From an uncultured Flavonifractor sp. (GTDB lineage Bacteria > Bacillota > Clostridia > Oscillospirales > Oscillospiraceae), in assembly GCA_947346365.1 (NCBI GenBank), contig CANAAV010000017.1, positions 1 to 57,997 of the forward strand: DNA of 57,997 nt, written 5' to 3'. Below are positions 39,457 through 47,281 of the stretch, piece by piece; position 1 is the stretch's first letter, and the number at the start of each line of letters is the position of its first letter. The position numbers were made by a program, and so were the translations under genes. Below the pieces are notes generated by a model. The model searched no databases. It saw only the letters and a program-made list of their open reading frames with translations, and was not told the origin of the DNA.

Positions 39457-39945
39457 ATGGCGCAGGATAGCAGGGCGGCGGCAAAACCAGGGTGCAGCAG
39501 ACAGGGTAGCCCCGTGTCCGCCGCATTTTTTCAGCATCGGATTTTGAGCTTTATGGTTGCAACCGCGGTGTTCGCTGCGCTTTACCTTTTGGTATCCGGC
39601 GTAGTGTTGCACGCATTTATCCAGTGGTATCCGTCTGGAATTGCTCCGGAACTCGTAACACTGACCCAGCTGGGAATTTGTGTATTGCTGGGGGCTGTTC
39701 TCGCCCCTGCTGTGGGAAAGCTCATCGCTAAGAAGCATTTAAAAGGTTATACGGTATTTTTAGGTTCCTTGACCTTAGCTTCCCTGGTATTGGGGGAGTT
39801 CTTTCTTCATTTCCGTTCAGATTGGCTGGCAGTGTCCCGGTGTTTTCCACAACTTCTCTCCGTAGTACTCGAGATACCAGCAGAAGCAACTCATTTGCTG
39901 CTGCTTTATTCACTTATGAAACGAGGCGATTTTAATGGTAATTGA
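39457..39945 (+). CDS. Four-span membrane protein of unknown function
   Basis: 162 aa. Hydrophobic segments at about 30-52, 65-88, 98-116 and 128-150. N-terminus is polar (MAQDSRAAAKPGCSRQG). No motif recognised. Overlaps the next gene by 11 nt, so the two are co-translated. Confidence 0.7.
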   Translation: MAQDSRAAAKPGCSRQGSPVSAAFFQHRILSFMVATAVFAALYLLVSGVVLHAFIQWYPSGIAPELVTLTQLGICVLLGAVLAPAVGKLIAKKHLKGYTVFLGSLTLASLVLGEFFLHFRSDWLAVSRCFPQLLSVVLEIPAEATHLLLLYSLMKRGDFNGN

Positions 39946-40384
39946 CAAGCTGGAACACGCATCACTCTATTATGGTCTGGGTCCGCGCTTTAAACAGGCG
40001 CTGGAATGGCTCGCTACCATAGACCCTTTGACCCTCCCCGCAGGACAGCGGGTGGATATTGATGGAGACAACCTGTATGCGACCCTCTTTGAGGTGGATA
40101 CACTGCCGCCGGAGGCGTGCAAGCTGGAATGCCACCGGGACTACGCTGACATCCAATATTTGGTGGACGGATTGGAAGCCGCAGGATATTCGCTGCCGGA
40201 CGCTCCGCTAAAGGAGCTGTCGAAATACGTCCCAGATATTCAGTTCTTTACCACTGCCTGGGACAGTCTCACAATCCGGCCTGGCACCTTCTACATCGTC
40301 TGGCCACAGGATCTGCATGCCCCACGGATGGCCTGCGGTCCGGTAGGGCAAGTCAAACGCCTAGTAATTAAAGTAAAATTGTAG
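39935..40384 (+). CDS. YhcH/YjgK/YiaL family protein
   Basis: 149 aa. Cupin-like beta protein: MVIDKLEHASLYYGLGPRFK start, CKLECHRDYADIQYLVDG, FTTAWDSLTIRPGTFYIVWP, DLHAPRMA and VKRLVIKVKL. H and E residues of the central motif (LECHRDYADIQY) likely bind metal. Family members are linked to sialic acid or sugar acid use; no such genes are nearby here, so the substrate is open. Confidence 0.88.
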   Translation: MVIDKLEHASLYYGLGPRFKQALEWLATIDPLTLPAGQRVDIDGDNLYATLFEVDTLPPEACKLECHRDYADIQYLVDGLEAAGYSLPDAPLKELSKYVPDIQFFTTAWDSLTIRPGTFYIVWPQDLHAPRMACGPVGQVKRLVIKVKL

Positions 40385-40428
40385 GAATATTTTTGTATAT
40401 TTTCTTTCACTTCCTTTCTGAAACGAAG

Positions 40429-40481
40429 TGAAACCGTCTGTACCGTCCCTATTCGGGCCGATATGGACGGTTTCATTTTTT
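40429..40481 (+). terminator. Terminator before the cotJ operon
   Basis: TGAAACCGTC (40429-40438) pairs with GACGGTTTCA (40466-40475), then TTTTTT. Confidence 0.85.
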
Positions 40482-40490
40482 CTCTTACGG

Positions 40491-40498
40491 CATAGAAT
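40491..40498 (+). promoter_or_regulatory. Sigma-E-like -10 element of the cotJ operon
   Basis: CATAGAAT matches the sigma-E -10 pattern CATANAAT. The region 14 nt upstream (GTTTCATT) is only a partial -35 match. cotJ operons are sigma-E dependent in Bacillus, so the placement fits; experimental support is absent. Confidence 0.5.
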
Positions 40499-40567
40499 GA
40501 GGCATGGGGGCAGGGTTGGCCTCGCGCCCCCTCCCCCTCCTAGACCAATGCAAGGAGGAACTGAGTT

Positions 40568-41032
40568 TTGTATCCCGATAACGGTAATCCAACACCTCCC
40601 GCCTGTGGAGACGCCTGCGGCACAATGCCGGAATGCGCCCCTCTGGCGGTGCCATACGTCCCCTTTCAGCAGACTGGCTCCAAGCGCTATTCTCAGCAGG
40701 ATGCCCTGAGCAACGGGACACTGTTCCCTGGGCTGAATCTCCCCTTCCATCTAAAGACGGACGCGCCGAACGCCGCTAAAGGCCACTTGGGTGAGCTCCA
40801 GGCTTTGGAGTTCGTTTTAGTAGAACTGGGCCTCTATTTAGACACGCACCAAGGAGACGGCGAGGCCTTTGAGCTCTACCGTCAGTACGCTGCCATGGAA
40901 CAGCAGGCCCGGGCCGCTTACGAAGCCATGCATGGCCCCGTCACCCAGTTTGCTGCCGCTGGCAGTAAAAACTGGAACGCTTGGCTGAATGATCCCTGGC
41001 CCTGGAACTATCCGGAAGGAGGCGCGAAATAA
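40568..41032 (+). CDS. Fused spore coat proteins CotJA and CotJB
   Basis: 154 aa in one frame. Residues about 28-62 carry the CotJA motif (YVPFQQTGSKRYSQQDALSN, GTLFPGLNLPF). Residues about 70-150 are CotJB (LQALEFVLVELGLYLDTHQG, then YEAMHGPVTQFAA and a WNAWLNDPWPWNY end). The usual arrangement is two separate genes. No stop, start or ribosome-binding site is seen between the parts. Start is TTG 40568 after CAAGGAGG. Followed 3 nt later by interrupted cotJC. Confidence 0.85.
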   Translation: MYPDNGNPTPPACGDACGTMPECAPLAVPYVPFQQTGSKRYSQQDALSNGTLFPGLNLPFHLKTDAPNAAKGHLGELQALEFVLVELGLYLDTHQGDGEAFELYRQYAAMEQQARAAYEAMHGPVTQFAAAGSKNWNAWLNDPWPWNYPEGGAK

Positions 41033-41035
41033 GCC

Positions 41036-41131
41036 ATGTTTATGTACGAAAAAAAACTCCAATATCCGGTCAAAATCGCAAATACTAACCCCAAACTGGC
41101 CTCAGTCATTATCTCCCAGTACGGTGGACCA
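41036..41131 (+). pseudogene. cotJC: cotJC, 5' fragment interrupted by prophage R
   Basis: ATG 41036 opens with MFMYEKKLQYPVKIANTNPK, then LASVIISQYGGP, the conserved start of CotJC, a manganese-catalase-like coat protein normally near 190 aa. After about 32 codons homology ends in DNA of a different kind and the frame runs on meaninglessly to 41281. A terminator and phage genes on the opposite strand follow. The remainder of cotJC is expected at the far end of the prophage, outside the window. Confidence 0.88.
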
Positions 41132-41135
41132 TACT
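41108..41135. mobile_element. Attachment junction of prophage R
   Basis: The switch from cotJC to phage DNA lies around CAGTACGGTGGACC (41117-41130). The core cannot be fixed without the other end or an uninterrupted relative. No integrase is in view, so the recombinase class is unknown. Confidence 0.6.
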
Positions 41136-41147
41136 CCAATAAACTAC

Positions 41148-41180
41148 AAAAAAGCCGGAGTCGGAACTCCGGCTTTTCTT
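41148..41180. terminator. Terminator at the inner edge of prophage R
   Basis: AAAAGCCGGAGT (41150-41161) pairs with ACTCCGGCTTTT (41166-41177), T tract on both strands. Ends leftward phage transcription and insulates cotJ. Confidence 0.85.
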
Positions 41181-41193
41181 ATTCTACGCTATG

Positions 41194-41409
41194 TCATCGA
41201 CCATTGCAAGCGCCTTCTTCCTCTTCGGCTTCACCGCTCTCGAAGAACCTTGCCTTTCCCTGGAACAGCGTGTTCAGGTAGGTCTTCTTCAGCCATGTCG
41301 CCAGCCGGCGGCGCTGCTCATCGCTCAGGTCATCGGTGTTTACCAGCTTATCCCCGATATGTACGAAGGACACGGTTTTTATCTCCCGCTTCTTTGCCAC
41401 ATGGCCCAC
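41194..41409 (-). CDS. Small phage protein nearest the attachment site, 71 aa
   Basis: Charged protein: REIKTVSFVHIGDKLVNTDD, LSDEQRRRLATWLKKTYLN, LFQGKARFFESGEAEEEEGA. Resembles small clostridial phage or mobile-element proteins located by the att site, function unknown. Upstream CAGGGGAGGTGG could be its ribosome-binding site. Confidence 0.6.
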   Translation of the reverse strand: MGHVAKKREIKTVSFVHIGDKLVNTDDLSDEQRRRLATWLKKTYLNTLFQGKARFFESGEAEEEEGACNGR

Positions 41410-41484
41410 CTCCCCTCACAGGCTATTCGTGCGGGGTTGACTTTTATTCCCACGGCTCCCATAAATCATCCTGGGCGACATCCC

Positions 41485-43299
41485 TCATACGGCAACCCTG
41501 CTTTCAAACTGCTCCATGGTGGTGATGGTCTCCACGCACCACTCGGGAAGGTTGGCCCGCACCAGGGCGGTGGCAAAGGGCGGCGGCACGGCGTTCCCAC
41601 AGCGAGCCACCTGCTTCGACTTCCCGTACTCCTTCCCGGTGAAGTCCCGGTTGATGATGTAGTCGTCGGGGAATCCATTAGCCCGGTACAGCTCCCTCGG
41701 GGTCAGCATCCGCAAACCCACATCTGCGATGAAATACCAGGACCCGCCGATGTTGAACAGGACGACCTCATCATCCTTCAGGTCATAGCCGCAGTATTCG
41801 TTCAGGCACTCCCGCACCCGGGGCCACCGCTGGAGATCTTCCCCGGGACAGGCCCGGACCACCTTCGTGGAGACCACTACGAAGTGGGTTCCTCCGGCAG
41901 TCACGGTCTGCACAGGGCTCCCGGCCGGACCGCCCAGGTTCTCCCCCTTCAGCTTGACCAGGTGGGCTATCTGGAGGGCATTGTGGTCCACGGAGGTGAC
42001 AGTGGGGACGGGCTGGGACATCTCAGCACCTACTACCCCGCCGAAGTATTTGGACAGATTGGCGATAGTCAGGCCCGCATGGTCCTTTGACAGGACGGTT
42101 GGGGCGGGCTCAGAGACTTCTTGCCCCACTCCCTGGCCGTAATACTTCACCAGGCTGGCGGCAGTCAGGCCGTACCTGTTGGAGGCATCCACGGTCATCA
42201 GAGGGCCGCCCAGCTCCTGCCCCCTCACCTTCTCGCTCTGCTCGGTGTGATACTGAATCAGGCTGGCCCCCATGAACATCTGCCCACCGCCACCCTCGGT
42301 TCTGGCGGTGTCCACGGGCTCACTGATGGTATGCCCTGTCGAGTTCGTCGTGTTTGTCACGGTCCACGGAGCCATGAACGGGGATACCACCCCGTACCCA
42401 TGCTTGGCCGTTATGGTCTGGAGGGGACCATCCACTTCCTGCCCCCGGAACGCCCCGGCATGGTTTACCACGACCAGGTACGGCCTGGGAGCTTTCAAGA
42501 CAAACTTGTCGATACCCCGGGCCACCCTCCGCATGGTATTGGGGCGCAGGGGGCGCTGGGCACTCAGGCCGTACTTGGCCTTCACCTCCTCCTTGGTGTC
42601 GAAAATGGACGGGGTGGGTAGTTTCCAGTCAATGACCTCAGCGGCAGATCTCCACGGCTTTAGCAGCCCGGCCTTGACCTCCGGGCTGTCGGTCGGGGCG
42701 TGGGTCGGCTGAGGCCACACAACGGGCTTCCCATCGCACCGGGCCACCAGGAAGAACCGCTTGCGAGTGGTAGGCGCTCCATAGTCAGCCGCTACCAGCT
42801 CCCGCCACTCCACAGCATAGCCCAGTGCCTCCAGTTGGGAGATGAACTGCCGGAAGGTTTGTCCTGTCTTCGACTTAACGGGGCGCCCCCGGCGAACAGG
42901 TCCCCAGGTCTGAAACTCCTCTACGTTCTCCAGGATGATGACACGGGAACGAACGGTGCCAGCCCATCGAAGGACAATCCACGCCAGCCCACGGATGCTC
43001 TTGTCCACGGGCTTCCCCCCCTTGGCCTTGCTAAAGTGTTTGCAGTCGGGAGAGGCCCACAGTAGGCCCACCTTCCGGCCTCGGCATACCTCCTCGGGGT
43101 CCACATCCCACACGCTGGCCTGGAAGTACTGGGTGTGCGGATGATTGGTGCGGTGCATCAGGATGGCGTCAGGGTCATGGTTGATGGCAATATCTACCAC
43201 CCGGCCCGTTGCCAGTTCTATGCCAGTGGATGCCCCACCGCCGCCGGCAAAGTTATCTACGATGATTTCATCCATCAAATCGATTTGTCCGAAGCTCAT
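41485..43299 (-). CDS. DNA cytosine-5 methyltransferase (phage type)
   Basis: 604 aa. SAM-binding motif I VDNFAGGGGASTGIE, motif IV as WASPDCKHFSKAKGG (SPDC in place of the common PPCQ), motif VI ILENVEEFQTWG, and late motifs near RELYRANGFPDDYII and QVARCGNAVPP. A central stretch (about 285-475) has five or so degenerate units of EV-xx-P-xx-TV ... LVKYYG type, probably target recognition. Start ATG 43299 overlaps the stop of the J-domain gene. No restriction partner is visible, so protection of phage DNA from host restriction is likely. Confidence 0.9.
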   Translation of the reverse strand: MSFGQIDLMDEIIVDNFAGGGGASTGIELATGRVVDIAINHDPDAILMHRTNHPHTQYFQASVWDVDPEEVCRGRKVGLLWASPDCKHFSKAKGGKPVDKSIRGLAWIVLRWAGTVRSRVIILENVEEFQTWGPVRRGRPVKSKTGQTFRQFISQLEALGYAVEWRELVAADYGAPTTRKRFFLVARCDGKPVVWPQPTHAPTDSPEVKAGLLKPWRSAAEVIDWKLPTPSIFDTKEEVKAKYGLSAQRPLRPNTMRRVARGIDKFVLKAPRPYLVVVNHAGAFRGQEVDGPLQTITAKHGYGVVSPFMAPWTVTNTTNSTGHTISEPVDTARTEGGGGQMFMGASLIQYHTEQSEKVRGQELGGPLMTVDASNRYGLTAASLVKYYGQGVGQEVSEPAPTVLSKDHAGLTIANLSKYFGGVVGAEMSQPVPTVTSVDHNALQIAHLVKLKGENLGGPAGSPVQTVTAGGTHFVVVSTKVVRACPGEDLQRWPRVRECLNEYCGYDLKDDEVVLFNIGGSWYFIADVGLRMLTPRELYRANGFPDDYIINRDFTGKEYGKSKQVARCGNAVPPPFATALVRANLPEWCVETITTMEQFESRVAV

Positions 43300-43817
43300 T
43301 TCACGGCCCTCACGATCTCCAAACAGGCGTCGTAATTTTTGCTCAGGGTCTTGAAGGCTTCTTCGTCGCCGCCGGCGTCAGGGTGCATGACCCTCGCCAG
43401 CCTCCTGTACTGCTCTTTGACCTCAGCCTCCCCCTGGGGCATAGAAGAAAAGCCCATCGCTACAAAGCAAGGTTCAAGCGGAGGGGCAGCCGGGAGAGCC
43501 GGCACCCCGGCCAGCAGCATATCGAGGGTGAAAATCCCCTTTTCGACTGCCCGGGCCAGTCCTTCCAGGGAGTAGACAACCTCAGCAAACAGATCTGACA
43601 CATAGCTTATGTTCCGGCCACAAGCGGCAGACTTTTCGGTGCTGTTCTCAAAGCGGTAGACCTTCCCGCCGTATATCATCTCGACATAGCAGCTCGCCTC
43701 GCCCTTCCTTTTGCTCCAACTGCTTTGATACTTCTCCACGCCGAGACGGGTCATCACCCGGCCCAGCTTCTTATCAAAGTCCTCGGTCGTCCCGGTATAC
43801 TGTTTTCTCGCTGCCAT
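43296..43817 (-). CDS. Phage protein with C-terminal J-domain
   Basis: 173 aa. Residues about 125-170 are a DnaJ-type J-domain with the HPD motif (VKEQYRRLARVMHPDAGGDE, EAFKTLSKNYDACL). The N-terminal 100 residues are an unknown basic domain with CYVEMIYGGKVYRFENS. Phage J-domain proteins may recruit host DnaK; this one precedes the methyltransferase with a 4-nt overlap. HPD strongly supports the call. Confidence 0.8.
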   Translation of the reverse strand: MAARKQYTGTTEDFDKKLGRVMTRLGVEKYQSSWSKRKGEASCYVEMIYGGKVYRFENSTEKSAACGRNISYVSDLFAEVVYSLEGLARAVEKGIFTLDMLLAGVPALPAAPPLEPCFVAMGFSSMPQGEAEVKEQYRRLARVMHPDAGGDEEAFKTLSKNYDACLEIVRAVK

Positions 43818-43826
43818 GCCTCATCA

Positions 43827-43970
43827 CTACTTTACATAGGGGCATCCAGGCCCCATGAAGTCATCGGTCGGCTCCCAGTCGGACAGCACGATCTCGCCGG
43901 TCTTATCGCACCAGCTATCACCCTCACCGATGTACTGGCAGTACGGACACACATCAGGGTTGCAATACAT
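43827..43970 (-). CDS. Small cysteine-rich protein, 47 aa
   Basis: Frame ATG 43970 to TAG 43827-43829: MYCNPDVCPYCQYIGEGDSW, CDKTGEI, then PGCPYVK. Four or five cysteines in CxxxxCxxC spacing suggest a zinc ribbon. Its start overlaps the stop of the gene upstream (ATGA). Confidence 0.65.
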   Translation of the reverse strand: MYCNPDVCPYCQYIGEGDSWCDKTGEIVLSDWEPTDDFMGPGCPYVK

Positions 43971-44407
43971 CAATCCTCACCCCCCGTCAGGAAGAAACCC
44001 ACGTTGTCCTCGAAATCATCCAGGGCGTCCGCCAGATACCGGCGATAGATGGCCCCGTTCTGCTGGAACCAGACGTGCGTGTCGAGGCAGTTGAAGAATC
44101 CCTCGATGTCCTGGTCTGGGTCGAGCCGGCGGAGGTCTCTCAGCTCCTTCCGCTCATCCTTATCCAGCCCTCTTTCGCTCTCTACGGCCTCCAGCTCGCC
44201 GATGCGGTCGTTTACGGCTTGTTTGACGTGGATGATGCCCGCATCCACTACCGCCCTCATCAGGCCGTTGAAGGTGAAGCCCTCCCCATCGGGCCAGTCA
44301 AGTTGCTCCAGGACTTCATCCCAGTCGTACCCCACTCGATCCAGCAGCTCCAGGTCCAGGATGCCGAAGGAGAGCATCTCACATAACAGGCTTTGCACTC
44401 CGGTCAT
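43970..44407 (-). CDS. Phage protein of unknown function, 145 aa
   Basis: ATG 44407 after GGAAGGAGGAACACGAAGT. Acidic helical protein with GLDKDERKELRDLRRLDPDQ and FFNCLDTHVWFQQNGAIYRR, the latter a motif I have seen in other clostridial phage small proteins. It overlaps both neighbours by 4 nt. Confidence 0.7.
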   Translation of the reverse strand: MTGVQSLLCEMLSFGILDLELLDRVGYDWDEVLEQLDWPDGEGFTFNGLMRAVVDAGIIHVKQAVNDRIGELEAVESERGLDKDERKELRDLRRLDPDQDIEGFFNCLDTHVWFQQNGAIYRRYLADALDDFEDNVGFFLTGGED

Positions 44408-44754
44408 ACTTCGTGTTCCTCCTTCCATTTGGGCCACAGATCCTCCTCGCAGTCGCCGGGGATGCCGAAAAGGGGACACCCCTTACAGCCGCTGAACTGC
44501 GAGCAGAAATCATCAAAATCCTCCGACTTCATCGCCTCCTGCCTATCGCACTTCCAGTTCAGGGAGCAGGTGTCGCAGTCGTAGGTTCCGGCTTCGCAGT
44601 TAGTCTCTTCCTCGATGTAACCCTCATCGACCATATGGCTGCGAAGGCCATCGTCGAGGAGCTGGAGCCCATGCCAGTCGGTGAGGATCTGCAAGACCTT
44701 TCCCCCGCTCATCTCAGCGAGGATGTCCCACATTTCAGCCTGTTTCTTGGTCAT
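44404..44754 (-). CDS. Cysteine-rich phage protein, 116 aa
   Basis: N-terminal helical part (KKQAEMWDILAEMSGGKVLQ), followed by a cysteine-rich half: NCEAGTYDCDTCSLNWKCD and FCSQFSGCKGCPLFGIPGDC. Likely binds zinc or an iron-sulfur cluster. No family named. Confidence 0.65.
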   Translation of the reverse strand: MTKKQAEMWDILAEMSGGKVLQILTDWHGLQLLDDGLRSHMVDEGYIEEETNCEAGTYDCDTCSLNWKCDRQEAMKSEDFDDFCSQFSGCKGCPLFGIPGDCEEDLWPKWKEEHEV

Positions 44755-45370
44755 TATTCTTGCCTCCCAGCTTGTAGGTCTTCGATTTTTTCTTTCCGGT
44801 TCCTTTCCGGTACTCAGCGATCCAGACCACCTTTCCGCTCTTGTACTGACGGTAGTGCCCCCTCACGGTGAAGATACCGCTTGGGCTTGCGTGGGAGCCT
44901 CTGGGGGCCACCAGAAGCGTTCCGTTGACTCGCCTGAGTATGTAGGTAGTTCGCTTTACAGGCTTTCTGGGAGACGACTTTTTGGCCTTTGTACGGGGGC
45001 TCCTTTTCATCTCCTCCCGCCTCGGGTCGACCTCCCGGCTCCCGTAGGTCATCAGCGCCATCATGGTGCAATAAACCGTGAGGGCTGATTGCAGGTCATC
45101 TCTCCCGACCTTGGTGCGGTTCTTGGTGGATGTCCACATTCCGTCCTCTCGGCGTATGAATGTGCAGTTTCCGAGCTGCTCGAAATTCCGGCTCAGATGG
45201 AGCCGGAGCGTGTTTCCTTCCCGGATGCCCTTGATACGCATACCGTTGTGGGGGAAGACCATCTCTACCGCTTTCAGCGGCGCCGGGTGGCTACGAACCT
45301 CCTGCTTATGCTCATCCCGCCATTTCAGCAGCGCCGTGATGTCTTCCACTGTCAACTCGATCTTATCCAA
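44735..45370 (-). CDS. Basic phage protein, 211 aa
   Basis: TTG 45370 is favoured as the start because GGGAGGGAG lies 6 nt upstream. The N-terminal 110 residues form a mixed domain; the middle is a strongly basic linker (KRSPRTKAKKSSPRKPVKR); the end (GHYRQYKSGKVVWIAEYRKG) looks like a small RNA- or DNA-binding beta unit. Function unknown. Confidence 0.6.
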   Translation of the reverse strand: MDKIELTVEDITALLKWRDEHKQEVRSHPAPLKAVEMVFPHNGMRIKGIREGNTLRLHLSRNFEQLGNCTFIRREDGMWTSTKNRTKVGRDDLQSALTVYCTMMALMTYGSREVDPRREEMKRSPRTKAKKSSPRKPVKRTTYILRRVNGTLLVAPRGSHASPSGIFTVRGHYRQYKSGKVVWIAEYRKGTGKKKSKTYKLGGKNNDQETG

Positions 45371-45647
45371 CGATCTCCCTCCCAACGAAGATGCCGGCGT
45401 AGACCAGCCCCCCTATCAGGTAGTGGTAGTAGTGGTGCCCCTCCGGGATGTCGTCGGCCTTGAGCTTGGTGAGGCAGAGGACCAACGGATGCGTGTCCAC
45501 CATGACGACGTATACGCCTTTCGGAACCAGCCGCTTCATCCAGCTCTCCGGCTCGGTTGCTGTAACCCGTCTCCCGCTGTCACAGCAGATTGCCTCGGCC
45601 TCTTCTGGGGCGAACAGGCTGAGCTGCTCAAACATAGCCGACATCAT
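45363..45647 (-). CDS. Small phage protein, 94 aa
   Basis: Starts near MMSAMFEQLSLF (ATG 45647 or 45635). Contains SLFAPEEAEAICCDSGRRV and a hydrophobic tail (HHYYHYLIGGLVYAGIFVG). No family recognised. Overlaps both neighbours. Confidence 0.55.
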   Translation of the reverse strand: MMSAMFEQLSLFAPEEAEAICCDSGRRVTATEPESWMKRLVPKGVYVVMVDTHPLVLCLTKLKADDIPEGHHYYHYLIGGLVYAGIFVGREIVG

Positions 45648-45832
45648 TCGAGGCTCCAGGTGCCGGCCTTGTTGCCGTTGCAGTCCATGAGCACTCCTTT
45701 GGTGAAGCCGTGGGCAAGCTGGGCTTCCACCACGTTCAGCAGAACACGCAGCTCACGTGCCCTGGGGTCCAGGTCTTCTCCGTCATCATCCCGGAAGGCG
45801 GCGCCGCTGGTGTTGATTTCCAGTTTGAACAT
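45644..45832 (-). CDS. Small conserved-type phage protein, 62 aa
   Basis: ATG 45832: MFKLEINTSGAAFRDDDGED start and DCNGNKAGTWSLE end. This pattern (FKLEINT..AAF, GxxxDxNGNKxGTW) recurs in gut clostridial phages. Function unknown. Confidence 0.75.
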   Translation of the reverse strand: MFKLEINTSGAAFRDDDGEDLDPRARELRVLLNVVEAQLAHGFTKGVLMDCNGNKAGTWSLE

Positions 45833-45837
45833 CAGAA

Positions 45838-45996
45838 TCACCTCTCTTCCACAGTCCACTCCTCGAAGGTGGCGTTCAGGCCAGGGCACTTCCGGTTCTC
45901 AGCCGTGACCCGATGATCTGCCAACTCCGGGGTTTTGCATACGGCGATGATGTGCTCATCGCCAGTACATCCGCCGCAGACGACGTACACTTTCAT
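45838..45996 (-). CDS. Small phage protein, 52 aa
   Basis: ATG 45996: MKVYVVCGGCTGDEHIIAVC, then KTPELADHRVTAENR. Typical of very small phage proteins that start with KVYVV. Separated by 5 nt from the next gene and 1 nt from the previous one. Confidence 0.65.
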   Translation of the reverse strand: MKVYVVCGGCTGDEHIIAVCKTPELADHRVTAENRKCPGLNATFEEWTVEER

Positions 45997-45997
45997 A

Positions 45998-46564
45998 TCA
46001 GCTCGCCTCCTTCTTCTCGGTAGCCGGATCGTGCCACTGGAGGCCCCTGGCCCGGTACAGCGGGACCCAGTGTTCATCGTAGAAGCTGTACCCGGCGCCG
46101 TCGATACCGAAGAAATACCCGAACTCCTCGGACTCGTAGATGCGGAAACCACAGCGGGACATCACACCGATACCTCCCATATCCGACAGCCAGTAGTCAT
46201 CGGCGCTGTCGCCAAAGGACCACATTGTTCCCCACATGGGGAGGATGTCATCCCGGACGACTTCGAAATCTCCCTCTTCCAGCGAGACCTTGAAGCCATC
46301 GTCCAGCTCGATGCAGTAGAGCTCGGACTCCTCGTTGTAGCTGATGACCTCGCCCTCATCCTCCTCGCCGTCGTAGCTGTCTGGGAGACTGGAGCTGGGG
46401 ACATACGCCCGGCACCCGTAGGACGGGGTAGTGACCTCGTGCCAGTCCTCGCAGTCCAGCTTCATCAGCTTGTCGATCATGCTCTGCGGGATGGCGTTGA
46501 ACTCCCGCACCCACTCTTCAGCGGCCTCCCGGACCGTCATTCCTTCCCTACGCATATCAGTCAT
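45998..46564 (-). CDS. Phage protein of unknown function, 188 aa
   Basis: N-terminal helix (MTVREAAEEWVREFNAIPQS, MIDKLMKLD) followed by a beta-rich domain with GCRAYVPSSSLPDSYDGEED and WSFGDSADDYWLS. The same layout is common in clostridial phage accessory regions. Function unknown. First 8 nt overlap the gene upstream. Confidence 0.7.
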   Translation of the reverse strand: MTDMRREGMTVREAAEEWVREFNAIPQSMIDKLMKLDCEDWHEVTTPSYGCRAYVPSSSLPDSYDGEEDEGEVISYNEESELYCIELDDGFKVSLEEGDFEVVRDDILPMWGTMWSFGDSADDYWLSDMGGIGVMSRCGFRIYESEEFGYFFGIDGAGYSFYDEHWVPLYRARGLQWHDPATEKKEAS

Positions 46565-46706
46565 CCTCCTTCAAAATCTCGCCGGTTTTTTCATCGGCAT
46601 CGTATTTCCAGGCTTCCTCGCAAGCCTTGTCGATGGCCTCATCCTCCGACTCGGCCTCGACGGCCAGCGTCGTGATGGACGTGACCCTAACGGTGAACTC
46701 CCGCAT
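46557..46706 (-). CDS. Small phage protein, 49 aa
   Basis: Frame ATG 46706 to TGA 46557-46559: MREFTVRVTSITTLAVEAES, EDEAIDKACEEAWKYD. A strand-then-helix pattern found in tiny phage proteins of this kind (similar in design to the 50-aa product at 51852). Start overlaps the stop of the gene upstream. Confidence 0.65.
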   Translation of the reverse strand: MREFTVRVTSITTLAVEAESEDEAIDKACEEAWKYDADEKTGEILKEDD

Positions 46707-47266
46707 CAGACCACCTCCTTCCGCTCAACCAACAGGTCATACAGCTTGGCCTTCAGCTCAAGGATGTCCATGTCTCTGCTATGGAGCTCAGCCTTCAGTA
46801 CGTCGATTTCCTTCCTGGCGTCCAGCTTCTCCGTGGCTTCTGCCAGCCGAGCTTCGTGCTCTGCTTTCACCTGGGCTTTGCTATTTTCGAGCTGGTCGCC
46901 GAGCTTGCTGAGCTGCTCTTTCAGGTCATCTCGGATGGCCCGCACTTCGACCAGCTTCTCATGCTCCGGGTTCGTGTGGGTGTTCCAGAAGCGGGTCACT
47001 TCCTCCCAATGCCAGATGTTCGTGAGAATCGAGTAGAAGGTGCTCTGCGTGGCCCTCCGGTCGCTGCTCCAGGACCCCTTCGGGTCCGGCTCGCCCTTCT
47101 CGTTGTCCCGGCCGATGTCGTTTGCGAGGCGGGCCAGCTCCTCAATCGGGGTGTGACCGAAGATGTCCTGGGCCCGGCAGATGTCCTCCTGGGCCAGACT
47201 CATGCCGTTGAGCTGGACCTCGATGACCAGCTCGGCGGCGGTCTTGATGTTGTCGTACTTGCTCAT
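46706..47266 (-). CDS. Coiled-coil phage protein, paralogue of 4410-4844
   Basis: 186 aa. N-terminus MSKYDNIKTAAELVIEVQLN is shared with the element L copy. This one has an extra middle section (WSSDRRATQSTFYSILTNIW) before a long coiled coil (about 105-180). ATG after GAAAGGAGTAGGTCC. Function unknown. Confidence 0.75.
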   Translation of the reverse strand: MSKYDNIKTAAELVIEVQLNGMSLAQEDICRAQDIFGHTPIEELARLANDIGRDNEKGEPDPKGSWSSDRRATQSTFYSILTNIWHWEEVTRFWNTHTNPEHEKLVEVRAIRDDLKEQLSKLGDQLENSKAQVKAEHEARLAEATEKLDARKEIDVLKAELHSRDMDILELKAKLYDLLVERKEVV

Positions 47267-47281
47267 GGACCTACTCCTTTC

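Noticed and set aside
41191..42090. 299-residue + strand frame opposite the methyltransferase
   Set aside because: Antisense to clear methyltransferase motifs; composition is that of a shadow frame.
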